NCBI RefSeq assembly: GCF_025143985.1
Contig: NZ_CP083564.1
Coordinates: forward strand, 3,184,001-3,248,000
Source: Sulfitobacter sp. W027
GTDB taxonomy: Bacteria; Pseudomonadota; Alphaproteobacteria; Rhodobacterales; Rhodobacteraceae
DNA length: 64,000 nt
Direction: 5' to 3'
Shown: positions 8,166 to 17,719 of the stretch, piece after piece
Numbering within the stretch: position 1 is the first letter of the stretch
Layout of the letters: the number at the start of each line of letters is the position of its first letter
Program-made: the position numbers and the translations under genes
Notes under the pieces: model-generated
What the model was told of the DNA's origin: nothing
What the model saw: the letters and a program-made list of their open reading frames with translations, nothing else
Databases searched by the model: none

Positions 8166-9113
8166 ATGCAACAGCCAGACCAGCGCGACCACGGCGGCGG
8201 TGTCGATGCGGCAGCGGCGCGTTTTGGCGGGCAGCGGTCGGAGTGGATCGACCTTTCCACCGGGATCAACCCCGCGCCCTACAACGTCCCCGCCCTGCCT
8301 GCGGGCGCATGGACCGCCCTCCCCGATGCCGCAGCGCAAACCGCGCTGCTGGCCGCCGCCCGCGCCTTTTGGCAGGTGCCCGAGGGGGCCGCGATCCTCG
8401 CCGTGCCGGGCGCATCCTCGGCCATTGCGCGCATCCCGGCGCTCGCCCCGAAGGGCCGCGTGCGCATCCCCAGCCCGACCTACAATGAACATGCCGCCAG
8501 TTTCGCCGAGAACGGTTGGCAAGTGGTCGAGGCGGGCGAGACCGACGCCGCCGTCCATGTGCACCCCAACAACCCCGACGGGCGGTTGTGGCCCGCGACG
8601 GAAACCACCACCCCGCTCAGCATCATCGACGAGAGCTTTTGCGACATCACGCCCAGCGCCACCCTGATGGCGCAGGCCACGACACCCGGCACGCTGATCC
8701 TCAAAAGCTTTGGCAAGTTCTGGGGGCTGGCCGGGCTGCGGCTGGGCTTTGTCATCGGTGATCCGGCCTTGGTGGCACGGCTTGGCCAGATGCTCGGCCC
8801 TTGGCCGGTAAGCGGCCCGGCATTGCATATCGGCGCGGCGGCTTTGCGGGATGAAACTTGGGCCGAGGCGACGCGGGCCCGGTTGGCGACTGACGCCACC
8901 CGTCTCGACACAATGATGACCGAAGCGGGGGCGCAAACCGTCGGCGGCACCTCGCTCTTCCGCCTCTATGAGGTCGACGACGCGCTAGCTTGGCAAACCC
9001 GCCTCGCCGAGCACCACATCTGGACCCGCATCTTCCCCTACAACCCGCGCTGGCTGCGCCTCGGCCTGCCCGCCCCCGACGGCTGGGCGCGGCTGGAGCA
9101 GGCGCTGGCATGA
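8166..9113 (+). CDS. cobC: Threonine-phosphate decarboxylase (cobalamin biosynthesis)
   Basis: A PLP enzyme of the class I/II aminotransferase fold that decarboxylates L-threonine-O-3-phosphate to the aminopropanol phosphate used in the nucleotide loop of B12. It begins with [15 protein letters not shown] and [13 protein letters not shown], diagnostic for CobC/CobD decarboxylases; [10 protein letters not shown] and the PLP lysine in [17 protein letters not shown] follow. The ATG at 8166 sits six bases after AGGGGG; that at 8163 is only three bases away. The next cob gene overlaps it by ATGA, so both act as an operon in late cobalamin synthesis. Nomenclature follows the aerobic (Pseudomonas/Rhodobacter) scheme. 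Confidence 0.92.
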   Translation: MQQPDQRDHGGGVDAAAARFGGQRSEWIDLSTGINPAPYNVPALPAGAWTALPDAAAQTALLAAARAFWQVPEGAAILAVPGASSAIARIPALAPKGRVRIPSPTYNEHAASFAENGWQVVEAGETDAAVHVHPNNPDGRLWPATETTTPLSIIDESFCDITPSATLMAQATTPGTLILKSFGKFWGLAGLRLGFVIGDPALVARLGQMLGPWPVSGPALHIGAAALRDETWAEATRARLATDATRLDTMMTEAGAQTVGGTSLFRLYEVDDALAWQTRLAEHHIWTRIFPYNPRWLRLGLPAPDGWARLEQALA

Positions 9114-10018
9114 GCACCCCGGCGATCCTCGCGCTGGCCATGTTGCTGGACGCGGCTATGGGGGAGCCGGAATGGCTCTGGCGGCGCTTGCCGCATCCGG
9201 CGGTGCTGATGGGGCGGTTGATCGGCTGGGGGGATCAGCGGTTGAACCACGGCCAAGCGCGACGTGCCAAGGGCGTGGTGCTGCTGTTAGCTCTGATGAT
9301 CGGCGCTGCCGTTCTAGGCTGGCTACTGAGCTTCTTCGGCCCGCTTGCCGAGGTCATCACCGCCGCAATCCTACTTGCGCAACGCTCCCTCGTCGAACAC
9401 CTCCGCGCCGTGGCTGATGGGCTGCGCCAGTCATTGCCCGCAGGCCGCCGCGCCGTTGCGATGATCGTCAGCCGCGACATTGCAGAGATGACCGAAGATG
9501 CCGTGGCCCGCTCTGCCATCGAAAGCGGCGCGGAAAACCTCAGCGACGGCATCATCGCGCCTGCCCTTTGGTTCCTGCTAGCCGGTCTGCCAGGGCTGTT
9601 GGTCTATAAAATCGTCAACACCGCCGACAGTATGATCGGCTACCGCACCCCGCGCCATGCCGATTTCGGCTGGGCTGCGGCGCGGATGGATGACCTGCTA
9701 AACCTTGCCCCCGCCCGGCTGACAGCGCTGCTTATCGCCCTGCCCGGCGGGGTCTTGCACCACTGGCGCGACATCCGCGCAGATGCGGCGCTGCACCGCT
9801 CACCCAATGCCGGTTGGCCAGAAGCCGCCATGGCGCGGGCCACGGGTGTGGCACTTGCAGGCCCGCGCGCCTATGATGGGCAATTGCAGCAGTTCGCTTG
9901 GGTTCACGGCGCGGGGGCGCGCGTCATCGGACCTCGGGCTATCGATGCGGCCATCACCCGCCTCTGGCAGGCATGGTTGGTGATGTGGGCAATCGCCCTA
10001 GTTCTGGCCTGTCTGTGA
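9110..10018 (+). CDS. cobD: Adenosylcobinamide-phosphate synthase
   Basis: An inner-membrane enzyme (CbiB in the enteric scheme) that attaches aminopropanol or its phosphate to adenosylcobyric acid. The 302-residue protein starts at ATG 9110, overlapping the cobC stop. It shows the family's hydrophobic N-terminal segment with [24 protein letters not shown], then [44 protein letters not shown] and several membrane helices. Both partners for building the aminopropanol arm are thus adjacent; the rest of the B12 pathway is outside the window. A lytic transglycosylase begins 14 bases downstream. Confidence 0.95.
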   Translation: MSTPAILALAMLLDAAMGEPEWLWRRLPHPAVLMGRLIGWGDQRLNHGQARRAKGVVLLLALMIGAAVLGWLLSFFGPLAEVITAAILLAQRSLVEHLRAVADGLRQSLPAGRRAVAMIVSRDIAEMTEDAVARSAIESGAENLSDGIIAPALWFLLAGLPGLLVYKIVNTADSMIGYRTPRHADFGWAAARMDDLLNLAPARLTALLIALPGGVLHHWRDIRADAALHRSPNAGWPEAAMARATGVALAGPRAYDGQLQQFAWVHGAGARVIGPRAIDAAITRLWQAWLVMWAIALVLACL

Positions 10019-10032
10019 CTATGAGGATATCC

Positions 10033-11211
10033 ATGCGCCCCATCTTTCTAGCCGCCGCCCTTGCGGCGTTCACCCTTCCCGCCACCGCCTATGCTGAAAC
10101 AGCCTGTGGCGGTGATTTCTCTGGATTCATCGCCGATGCCAAGGCCGAGGCCGTGGCCAATGGTGCCGACCCTGCCACCGCCGATCGGTTTTTTGCAGGT
10201 CTGCGCCAAGACCCCGCCGTGCTGCGCGCCGATCAGGCGCAGGGCGTATTCCAAAAACCCTTCATCGAATTTTCGCGGCATCTGATCTCCAACGACCGGA
10301 TCAACCGGGGCCGCGCCAATGGTGAGAAATACGACGCGATCTTTGACCGGGTTGAATCCGAATATGGCGTCAGCCGTGGCGTGCTCTTGGCCTTCTGGGC
10401 GTTCGAGACGGACTACGGCGCGATCCAAGGGGATTTCAACACCGCCAATGCGCTGGCCACGCTGGCCCATGACTGCCGCCGCCCCGAACTGTTCCGCCCG
10501 CAGCTTTTTGCGGCGCTCGAACTCTTTGAGCGCGGTGCCTTCGACCCGGCCAGCACCACCGGCGCCTGGGCGGGCGAGATCGGCATGGTGCAAATGCTAC
10601 CCCGCGACATCATCGAAAACGGCGTGGATGGCGACGGAGATGGCGAAGTCTCCCTGAAAACCTCAGCCCCCGATGCGTTGCTGTCGGGTGCCAAAATGCT
10701 GCAAAGCCTCGGCTGGCGCGCGGGGGAGCCTTGGCTGACCGAAGTCTCTCTCCCCCAAGACTTCGACTGGTCGCAAAGCGGGCTGGAGACCACCAAACCC
10801 GTCAGCGAATGGCAAGCGATGGGCGTCTCGCCCCGCAACGGGCCGTTGGCCGAAGGGCTGACCGCCTCGGTCCTGTTGCCACAAGGGCGCGGCGGGCCGG
10901 CCTTTATTGCCTACCCGAATTTCCGGGTCTATTTCGAATGGAACCAAAGCTTTACCTACGTCATGACCGCCGCCTATTTCGCCACGCGGCTGGAAGGCGC
11001 ACAGGTTTTCGACGCAGGCAATCCGCAACCGGGGCTTAGCGGCGACGCGATGAAAACGCTTCAGCGCAAGCTGCAATCCATGGGCTATGATGTGGGTGAT
11101 GTAGATGGCATCCTCGGCTCCGGCACCCGCGCCGCCGTACGCTCGGAACAGGCCCGTCTCGGCCTCCCCATCGATGGCTGGCCCACACCTGACCTGCTGA
11201 ACCAACTGTAA
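10033..11211 (+). CDS. Lytic murein transglycosylase, MltB family, with C-terminal peptidoglycan-binding domain
   Basis: Cleaves the MurNAc-GlcNAc bond to give 1,6-anhydro ends in the periplasm. The 392-residue protein starts at ATG 10033, five bases after GAGGA; the ATG at 10021 precedes that site. An N-terminal signal peptide (MRPIFLAAALAAFTLPATAYA) is followed by the MltB-type catalytic domain with the acid Glu in FWAFETDYGAIQGDF and the segment IGMVQMLPRDIIENG. The C-terminus (about 330-390) is a PG_binding_1 module (MKTLQRKLQSMGYDVGDVDG). There is no lipobox, so it should be soluble. A rhodanese gene follows after 13 bases. Confidence 0.93.
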   Translation: MRPIFLAAALAAFTLPATAYAETACGGDFSGFIADAKAEAVANGADPATADRFFAGLRQDPAVLRADQAQGVFQKPFIEFSRHLISNDRINRGRANGEKYDAIFDRVESEYGVSRGVLLAFWAFETDYGAIQGDFNTANALATLAHDCRRPELFRPQLFAALELFERGAFDPASTTGAWAGEIGMVQMLPRDIIENGVDGDGDGEVSLKTSAPDALLSGAKMLQSLGWRAGEPWLTEVSLPQDFDWSQSGLETTKPVSEWQAMGVSPRNGPLAEGLTASVLLPQGRGGPAFIAYPNFRVYFEWNQSFTYVMTAAYFATRLEGAQVFDAGNPQPGLSGDAMKTLQRKLQSMGYDVGDVDGILGSGTRAAVRSEQARLGLPIDGWPTPDLLNQL

Positions 11212-11224
11212 GGAGAAGACCCCG

Positions 11225-11611
11225 ATGGCCCTCAAGAAAACCGCCGCCGAAATGGTCGCCGAGGCCCGTGCCCGGATCGAAGAGATCGACAGCGCTGAGG
11301 CCATCGCCATGCTCGACGACGAGAATGTGCAATTCGTCGACCTGCGTGATCCCCGCGAACGCGAGCGTACCGGGTTCATCCCCGGTGCGTTCCACTGCCC
11401 GCGCGGGATGTTGGAGTTTTGGGTCGACCCCGATAGCCCCTATTTCAAAGAGGTCTTTGCCCAAGACAAGAAGTTCATCTTTCACTGCGCCTCTGGCTGG
11501 CGCTCGGCCATCTCGGTCGCGACATTGCAAGACATGGGCTTTGACGCGGCGCATCTGAAGGACGGTTTCGGCGGCTGGGAAAAAGCAGGCGGCCCTATCG
11601 AGAAGTCCTGA
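11225..11611 (+). CDS. Single-domain rhodanese-like protein
   Basis: A 128-residue sulfurtransferase-fold protein. After a short helical N-terminus it has the rhodanese core VQFVDLRDPRERERTGFIPGAFHCPRG (beginning near residue 37) and the active-site loop FHCASGWRSA, whose Cys can carry a persulfide, then the C-terminal FGGWEKAGGPI. Such proteins move sulfane sulfur or detoxify cyanide or thiosulfate; the acceptor is unknown. AGGAG precedes the ATG. It lies in a run of plus-strand genes (transglycosylase, rhodanese, ridA, selU), and selU has its own rhodanese domain, but a functional link is not shown. Confidence 0.92.
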   Translation: MALKKTAAEMVAEARARIEEIDSAEAIAMLDDENVQFVDLRDPRERERTGFIPGAFHCPRGMLEFWVDPDSPYFKEVFAQDKKFIFHCASGWRSAISVATLQDMGFDAAHLKDGFGGWEKAGGPIEKS

Positions 11612-11682
11612 TACGCGGCCTTTGATCTGGCCTCCCTCACGCAAAGCTGCCACAAGTTTTGCAACGTCAAAGGAGAGACAGA

Positions 11683-12033
11683 ATGACCGAGATCAAACGC
11701 CACCACACCAACACCCGCATGAGCCAAATCGTCGAACATGGCGATGTGATCTACCTTGCCGGTCAGGTCGGCACGGCGGGTGCCGATGTAGCCCAGCAGA
11801 CCCAAGTTTGCCTTGATAAGGTCGACGCCCTGCTGGCCGAGGTCGGCAGCGACAAGACCCGCATTCTGCAATCGACCATCTGGCTGGCCGACATGGCAGA
11901 CTTCGCGGCCATGAACGCCGTCTGGGACGCCTGGGTGCCCGAGGGCAACGCCCCCGCCCGCGCCTGCGGCGAATCCAAGCTCGCCACGCCAGAGTATCTG
12001 GTTGAAGTGCTGGTGATCGCGGCCAAGGCCTGA
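11683..12033 (+). CDS. RidA/YjgF-family protein
   Basis: A 116-residue trimeric reactive-intermediate deaminase-type protein; canonical members hydrolyse the enamine/imine intermediates released by PLP dehydratases. The start ATG 11683 is preceded by AGGAGAG. Visible features are GDVIYLAGQVGTAG, IWLADMADFAAMNAVWDAW and the active-site Arg/Glu region RACGESKLATPEYLVEV. In canonical RidA the ligand Arg lies in an ARxxV context; here RACGESKLA suggests a divergent subgroup, so deaminase activity is likely but not certain. It sits 71 bases after the rhodanese gene and 52 before selU. Confidence 0.9.
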   Translation: MTEIKRHHTNTRMSQIVEHGDVIYLAGQVGTAGADVAQQTQVCLDKVDALLAEVGSDKTRILQSTIWLADMADFAAMNAVWDAWVPEGNAPARACGESKLATPEYLVEVLVIAAKA

Positions 12034-12085
12034 GCCATTGCCCCCGCGCCCTATCACGGGGCGCGGGGCTTTGCCGGAACTCCAG

Positions 12086-13141
12086 ATGACCCCCTGCACC
12101 CTCACCGTCCTGTCGGACCTCGCCACGCTCAACGTCGACACAATCATCGACGTGCGCGCCCCTGCGGAGTTTGCCGAGGATCACCTGCCCGGCGCGATCA
12201 ACCTGCCCGTGCTGTCGGATGCAGAGCGGGCCGAGGTCGGCACCATCTACAAACAAGTCAGCCCCTTTGACGCCCGCAAGATCGGCGGCGCGCTGGTGGC
12301 GCAGAACACGGCGCGGCATTTGCAGACGGCACTTGCGGGTAAAGACGGTGGCTGGCAACCGCTGGTTTATTGCTGGCGCGGCGGGCAGCGGTCGGGTGCG
12401 TTTTCGACAATTCTCGATCAGGTCGGCTGGCGTGTGCAACTCCTGCGCGGCGGCTATCGCAGCTACCGCCGTCTGGTGGTCGCAGCGCTTTACGACGCGC
12501 CCCTGCCACACCGTTTGATGCTGATAGAAGGCGGCACCGGCACTGCCAAGACGCGGCTGCTGCACCATCTGGCTCAGACAGGCGCGCAGGTGCTGGACCT
12601 TGAAGGGCTGGCGCAGCATCGCGGTTCCCTGTTTGGCGCGGTGGATGGCGGCCAGCCGCATCAGAAGATGTTTGAGACGCGTTTGGCTCAAGCGCTAGCC
12701 CCGCTTGATCCGGCACGGGTAACTTGGGTCGAGGCGGAAAGCAGCAAGATCGGTGACATTACCCTGCCTCCCGCGCTCTGGGCTGCGATGCTCGCCGCAC
12801 CTCGGGTCGAGATCGCCGCACCCTTGGCCGCGCGGGCGGACTTCCTCTGTTGGGCCTATGATGACCTGACGACGGACCCTGCCTTGCTTGAAGATCGTAT
12901 CGACAAGCTGCGCCCCTATCACAGCGCAGAGACCATCACCCAATGGCAGACCCAAGCCCACGCGGGCGATTGGGCCACCCTTGCCGAAGGTCTGATTGGT
13001 CAACATTACGACCCGCGCTATGCCAAAGCCGCCAGCCGCAACCCCGAGCCGGTAGAGCGGCTGCTGCTGGATGACCTCAACGAAACCACCTTGGCCGAGA
13101 CCGCCACCGCGCTGAACGCCCGGTTTACGTCAGGCGCATAG
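12086..13141 (+). CDS. selU: tRNA 2-selenouridine synthase
   Basis: Converts 2-thiouridine at the tRNA wobble position (Lys, Glu, Gln tRNAs) to geranyl-thiouridine and then 2-selenouridine, using selenophosphate (SelU, also MnmH or YbbB). The 351-residue protein has an N-terminal rhodanese domain with active Cys in YCWRGGQRSG (about residue 95) and a C-terminal P-loop domain (IEGGTGTAKTRLLHHL). The ATG at 12086 begins MTPCTLTVL; upstream in-frame codons would add 16 residues. Its last 17 bases overlap the convergent selD fusion gene. The selD product supplies its selenium donor, so the convergent pair forms one modification pathway. Confidence 0.93.
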   Translation: MTPCTLTVLSDLATLNVDTIIDVRAPAEFAEDHLPGAINLPVLSDAERAEVGTIYKQVSPFDARKIGGALVAQNTARHLQTALAGKDGGWQPLVYCWRGGQRSGAFSTILDQVGWRVQLLRGGYRSYRRLVVAALYDAPLPHRLMLIEGGTGTAKTRLLHHLAQTGAQVLDLEGLAQHRGSLFGAVDGGQPHQKMFETRLAQALAPLDPARVTWVEAESSKIGDITLPPALWAAMLAAPRVEIAAPLAARADFLCWAYDDLTTDPALLEDRIDKLRPYHSAETITQWQTQAHAGDWATLAEGLIGQHYDPRYAKAASRNPEPVERLLLDDLNETTLAETATALNARFTSGA

Positions 13142-15296
13142 AGGGGGCACCGACCTCCAGCCGTCCGACGATATGGCCTGTCAGACCCGCAGCCTCTAGC
13201 CGTGCCTGCGCTGCTTCCGCCGCCGCCTCTGGCAAGGCCGCCAGCAGCCCCCCAGCGGTCTGTGGGTCGTGAAAAAGTGGGTTCACCGGGCCTGCGGCCT
13301 CTATCGGAGCATCCGCCTGATTGACCGGTAAAAGCGACGATGCCACCCCCCGATCCGACAGCGCCTGCGCACCGGGATAGAGCGGGACCGCTTCGCCCCA
13401 AAGCTCGGCTGCCAGCCCGGACGCCCGGCAGATCGCCTGCAGATGCCCGGCAAGGCCAAAGCCTGTCACATCTGTCATCGCATGAGCGTTTGCCAAAATC
13501 TCTGCCTCCCGCCCCTGCGGCGTAGCCATCGCGCCAAGTGCGTCGGCCACCACCCGCCCTGGTGCGCAGCCCGCCATATGACCTGCAAGGATAATGCCCG
13601 ATCCGATGGGCCGGGTAAGCAAAAGCACGTCCCCCGGCTGCGCGCCGCCGACACCGATTGGCATATCCTCTCGCGTGCCTGTGACCATAAACCCGATGGT
13701 CAGTTCCGCGCCCATGGTCGTGTGGCCACCCACAATCTGCGCCCCTGCCGCCGCCATCACATCCTGCGCGGCCGCCGCGATCTCACGCAACGTGCGGGCC
13801 TGCAATGCGGGTGACATGCGCGGCATGATGATCGAGCTCAGCGCCACCTGCGGTTTGGCTCCCATCGCCCAAACATCGCCCAAGGCGTGGACCGCTGCGA
13901 TCCGCGTCATCAGTGCCGGGTCTTCGACAAAGCCGCGCAGGTGATCCGTGCTCATCACCTGAAAGCCGCCGCCAGGTTGGCGCAGCACCGCCGCATCATC
14001 GCCCGCCCCAGTGACCACATCGCCGGAGATTGGCCCCTGTACCTTTGCCAAAAGGTCTCCCAGCACCGCGCCGCCCACCTTTGCGCCGCATCCACCACAA
14101 AGCGGCTTGCCTGCCAGCGCTTCCTCTACGCCCGAGGCCGCCGGACCAGTCAGCGCGGGGCCTATCATCTCAGGCAAGTCGTCAAGCTGATCCATGAACT
14201 TGCGATCAATGCGGTCCTTCCACTGCCAAAGCAACGCGCCGCCAAGGGCCAGCCCGTTCCGCTCCGCCACCGCGGCTTTCCCGCCGAGTGAGATCAGCTT
14301 GAGATAGTGCCGCTGCGGTTTGAACGCCCGCCGCGCACCACCACTCAGCGCAGCGCGCAGGTTATCATGCAGCACCGGCGCTGCCCGCACGGCAAAAACC
14401 CCGGCCTTGGGGCGCGGCGTGGCCTCCATATGCGCGCAGTCGCCCACGGCGAAGAGTGCATCATCATCCACGACACCCAAGTCTGCCCCAACACGGATGA
14501 ACCCCTGATGAAGCGGCAGATCAGTCTGCGCGAGCCAGCCATGCGGCACCGCCCCTGCGGCCCCCACACAAAGCGCAGCCGGGATCGACGCGGCCCCGTC
14601 CAAGATGACCGCCCTATCGGTGATCTGCGCCACTTTGGCATTCAGCGTGAGACCCACCCCCAAGTCCACCATGCGGCGTCGAACCATCGCCTCGGTCCGA
14701 GGGGCCATGCCGGAAAGCTGTGGCCCGTGTTCCACCACCCTCACGGCAGGCTGCACACCCGCTTGGCGCAGCGCAAAAGCCATCGCCATGGCAAGCTCAC
14801 AGCCCGCCACACCGCCACCAATCACCGCCACCTCGGGCGGCTGTTCGCCCGTCTTGACCGCTGCCAGAAACTCACGCCAGCGCGCGGCATAGACATCAAG
14901 TGGTTTGGCCCCGATAGCGTGGTCAGCAAACCCCGGCAGATCCATCTTGGCCGTGATGCCTATGTCGATCGAGGCCATGTCATAGGCCACGGCCCCATGC
15001 CCTCCGACCGTGATCTCGCGCGCCGCCCGGTCGATGCCAGTCGCCGCCCCAAGGATCAGCCGCGCCCCCGCGTGGCGGCACAGGCGGATCAGGTCAATCT
15101 CCAACTCATCCCGCCCGTAGTGCCCGGCTATATGCCCGGGCAGCATGCCGGTATAGGGCGCGGTGGGGCCGGGGTTGATCACCGTCAGCCGCGCACCGGG
15201 CAGCGGGTCCATCCCCCATTTGCGCAGCACGAGGGCATGGGCATGGCCACCGCCCACCAGCACCAGATCCCGCGTCAGGGGCAGATCGCTTTGCAC
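13125..15296 (-). CDS. selD: Fusion of NADH dehydrogenase-like flavoprotein and selenide, water dikinase
   Basis: A 723-residue fusion. The N-terminal half (about 1-370) is a two-dinucleotide-binding pyridine nucleotide-disulfide oxidoreductase resembling NDH-2 (LVLVGGGHAHALVLRKWG; VAVIGGGVAGCELAMAMA; LFAVGDCAHME). The C-terminal half is SelD, making selenophosphate from selenide and ATP, with the catalytic Cys-Lys motif CGGCGAKVGG (Cys, not Sec), GAGDDAAVL and MTDVTGFGLAGHLQAI. A flavoprotein reducing selenium for the kinase is plausible but not shown. Start GTG 15296 is weakly supported by GAGG seven bases upstream. It overlaps the selU end by 17 bases, tail to tail. No selA, selB or tRNA-Sec lies in the window. 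Confidence 0.93.
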   Translation of the reverse strand: MQSDLPLTRDLVLVGGGHAHALVLRKWGMDPLPGARLTVINPGPTAPYTGMLPGHIAGHYGRDELEIDLIRLCRHAGARLILGAATGIDRAAREITVGGHGAVAYDMASIDIGITAKMDLPGFADHAIGAKPLDVYAARWREFLAAVKTGEQPPEVAVIGGGVAGCELAMAMAFALRQAGVQPAVRVVEHGPQLSGMAPRTEAMVRRRMVDLGVGLTLNAKVAQITDRAVILDGAASIPAALCVGAAGAVPHGWLAQTDLPLHQGFIRVGADLGVVDDDALFAVGDCAHMEATPRPKAGVFAVRAAPVLHDNLRAALSGGARRAFKPQRHYLKLISLGGKAAVAERNGLALGGALLWQWKDRIDRKFMDQLDDLPEMIGPALTGPAASGVEEALAGKPLCGGCGAKVGGAVLGDLLAKVQGPISGDVVTGAGDDAAVLRQPGGGFQVMSTDHLRGFVEDPALMTRIAAVHALGDVWAMGAKPQVALSSIIMPRMSPALQARTLREIAAAAQDVMAAAGAQIVGGHTTMGAELTIGFMVTGTREDMPIGVGGAQPGDVLLLTRPIGSGIILAGHMAGCAPGRVVADALGAMATPQGREAEILANAHAMTDVTGFGLAGHLQAICRASGLAAELWGEAVPLYPGAQALSDRGVASSLLPVNQADAPIEAAGPVNPLFHDPQTAGGLLAALPEAAAEAAQARLEAAGLTGHIVGRLEVGAPSMRLT

Positions 15297-15586
15297 CAGA
15301 TTGCCTCACTCTCTCTTTTTGCCTCGGTCATAGCTAACCGAACCCGCCCGGGCGCGCCATCGGCCTGACCAAGATGTGAGGGGGCCGGACAAGAGATCAG
15401 ACGGCACTTCCTCGCCCATTTATGCCCTGAAAGCCGTCGAACAGGTAAAAAGGGTGACAATTCGCCACAAAACCCCCATGTACATTCCATCCCTGACCCT
15501 CTACCGACGGTCGGATTCCTTTGCCGTGGCTGGTAGCACCCCACGTGCCCGCCCCCCGCACAAACGTTCAAGACAGGACAGCCTTC

Positions 15587-17683
15587 GTGATCCAGACTAT
15601 TGCCGATGCCCTTGCCCAACAGGGTTATGAAACACTTACCGCCGTGCAGGAGGCCGTCACAGACCCTGCGCTGGACGATCAAGACCTGCTGGTCTCCGCC
15701 CAAACCGGGTCGGGCAAGACGGTGGGCTTTGGCCTCGCCATCGCGCCGACGCTTTTGGGTGACGACACCCATTTCGGCCAAGCGGGCGCGCCGCTGGCGC
15801 TGATTATTGCCCCCACCCGCGAATTGGCGATGCAGGTCAGCCGCGAGCTGACGTGGCTCTATGGCAAGGCCGGTGCGATCGTTACCACCTGCGTCGGCGG
15901 CATGGACACCCGCACCGAGCGCCGTGCGCTTGACCGAGGCGCGCATATCGTCGTCGCCACGCCGGGCCGTCTGTGTGACCACATCAAACGCAACAACATC
16001 AACCTCAACGCGATCCGCGCCGTGGTGCTGGACGAAGCGGATGAGATGCTCGACCTTGGTTTTCGCGAAGACCTTGAGTTCATCCTCTCCGAATCCCCCG
16101 AAGAGCGCCGCACGCTGCTGTTCTCGGCCACCGTGCCTGCGGCGATTGCCAAACTGGCGAAATCCTACCAGCGCGACGCGCAGCGCATCACCACTGTGAG
16201 CGAAGCCAAACAGCACAGCGATATCGAATACCGCGCGCTGAATGTGCACCCGCGTGACACTGAAAACGCGATCATCAACGTCCTACGCTTCTATGAGGCC
16301 AAAAACGCCATCGTGTTCTGCAACACCCGCGCCGCCGTGGCGCGTCTGACCACGCGCTTTACCAACCGGGGTTTCTCGGTCGTGGCGCTCTCGGGCGAGC
16401 TGACGCAGTCCGAGCGCACCAACGCGCTGCAAGCCCTACGTGACGGACGTGCGCGGGTCTGTATTGCCACCGATGTTGCCGCACGCGGCATCGACCTGCC
16501 GAACCTTGAGTTGGTGATCCACGCCGATCTGCCCAGCAACTCCGACACGCTGCTGCACCGTTCGGGCCGCACAGGCCGCGCCGGGCGCAAGGGTGTTTCC
16601 GCGCTGATCGTGCCTGCCAAACTGCGCAGCAAGGCTAACCGTCTGATTGGCGGCGCGAAGCTGAAAGTGGAATGGGCGGCACCGCCGTCTGCCGCTGAGG
16701 TTAACGCTGCAGACGAAGCCCGTCTGCTGGCCGATTCTGCATGGTCTGACCCGATCCCGGAAGATGCCGAAGGTTTTGTCGCCAATTTGGTTGAGCAATT
16801 CTCGGCAGAGCAACTGGCCACTGCCTTCGTCAACCTCTACCGCGCGCGTCAATCCGCGCCAGAAGAACTGGCCGAACCCGGTGCCCCCGGCGATGACAAG
16901 CCGCGCCCGGCCTTTGGCAAATCCGTCTGGTTCTCGATCTCGACCGGCCGCAACGACGGGGCCGAGCCGCGCACGCTGCTGCCGATGCTTTGCCGTCGCG
17001 GCGATCTGTCCAAAGACGACATCGGCGCGATCCGTGTGCAAGGCAGCCACAGCTTTGTCGAAGTGCTGGAGACCTCAGTTCCCGGCCTGCTTGCTGCGCT
17101 CGGCGGTGACATGAAACTCGAAGAAGGCGCGGTGTTGACGCAGCTCGACAAAGCCCCCGATCTGGCCCGTGGTCCGAAACCTGGCGGCAACCGTGGTCCC
17201 AAGCCCGGCGGCGGCTACAAAGGCGACCGCCCCGACCGTGGCCCGCGCCCCCCGCGTGACAACTACGATCCCGACGCCGCGCCCGCCCCGCGCAAGCCAC
17301 GCGCCAAAGCGGCGGATGGTCCCGGTGCCGCGTCTTTCGACAAGCCCAAGTTCGACAAGCCTAAGTTTGACAAACCCCGTGCCCCCAAGGGCGAACGCCC
17401 GCCAAAGTCCCACAAGACCGAGCGCAGCCCGATGAAGCCCGGAGCCGCGCCAAAACCCAAGTCTGGGGGCGAAACCACCGCCAAGCCCAAGGCGAAAGCC
17501 GTCTGGAAAAAGGAAAAGCCAGCGGGCGACGCGCCGCGCAAAGCCAAGGGCAAGCCGACCTCCTCGGCCACCACGCCCGGCGGCGAAAAGTCCTATAAGC
17601 GGGCGTCAGACCCTTCCAAACGCTTCACTCCGCCGAACAAGATCGGCAAACAGGGTGGCAAGGGCGGCCCGAAATCGAAGTAA
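15587..17683 (+). CDS. DEAD-box RNA helicase with DbpA-type RNA-binding domain and long basic tail
   Basis: An ATP-dependent RNA helicase of the DeaD/CsdA type, usually acting in ribosome assembly and cold-adapted RNA turnover. From GTG 15587 the product has 698 residues. The helicase core holds QTGSGKT, PTRELA, TPGR, DEAD, SAT, FCNTR, TDVAARGID and HRSGRTGRAG in order. After a linker comes a DbpA-like RNA-binding fold (about 440-520). The last 160 residues are low-complexity, rich in Lys, Pro, Arg and Gly, with three tandem FDKPK units (bases 17336-17379). The alternative start at 15521 adds 22 residues lacking conserved features. A strong terminator follows immediately. Confidence 0.93.
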   Translation: MIQTIADALAQQGYETLTAVQEAVTDPALDDQDLLVSAQTGSGKTVGFGLAIAPTLLGDDTHFGQAGAPLALIIAPTRELAMQVSRELTWLYGKAGAIVTTCVGGMDTRTERRALDRGAHIVVATPGRLCDHIKRNNINLNAIRAVVLDEADEMLDLGFREDLEFILSESPEERRTLLFSATVPAAIAKLAKSYQRDAQRITTVSEAKQHSDIEYRALNVHPRDTENAIINVLRFYEAKNAIVFCNTRAAVARLTTRFTNRGFSVVALSGELTQSERTNALQALRDGRARVCIATDVAARGIDLPNLELVIHADLPSNSDTLLHRSGRTGRAGRKGVSALIVPAKLRSKANRLIGGAKLKVEWAAPPSAAEVNAADEARLLADSAWSDPIPEDAEGFVANLVEQFSAEQLATAFVNLYRARQSAPEELAEPGAPGDDKPRPAFGKSVWFSISTGRNDGAEPRTLLPMLCRRGDLSKDDIGAIRVQGSHSFVEVLETSVPGLLAALGGDMKLEEGAVLTQLDKAPDLARGPKPGGNRGPKPGGGYKGDRPDRGPRPPRDNYDPDAAPAPRKPRAKAADGPGAASFDKPKFDKPKFDKPRAPKGERPPKSHKTERSPMKPGAAPKPKSGGETTAKPKAKAVWKKEKPAGDAPRKAKGKPTSSATTPGGEKSYKRASDPSKRFTPPNKIGKQGGKGGPKSK

Positions 17684-17686
17684 GAC

Positions 17687-17716
17687 AAAACGCCGGGGCA
17701 CCACCCCGGCGTTTTT
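17687..17716 (+). terminator. Intrinsic terminator of the DEAD-box helicase gene
   Basis: CGCCGGGG (17691-17698) pairs with CCCCGGCG (17704-17711) across a five-base loop and is followed by TTTTT. An A-run lies on the other side. Confidence 0.9.
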
Positions 17717-17719
17717 GCA

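Noticed and set aside
7773..8936. 387-codon antisense frame over cobC and the GST end
   Set aside because: Shadow of two well-supported genes, with no motif and no plausible ribosome site.
15504..15514. Palindrome CCGACGGTCGG upstream of the DEAD-box helicase as an operator
   Set aside because: It is short, stands alone and has no second copy or matching regulator nearby.
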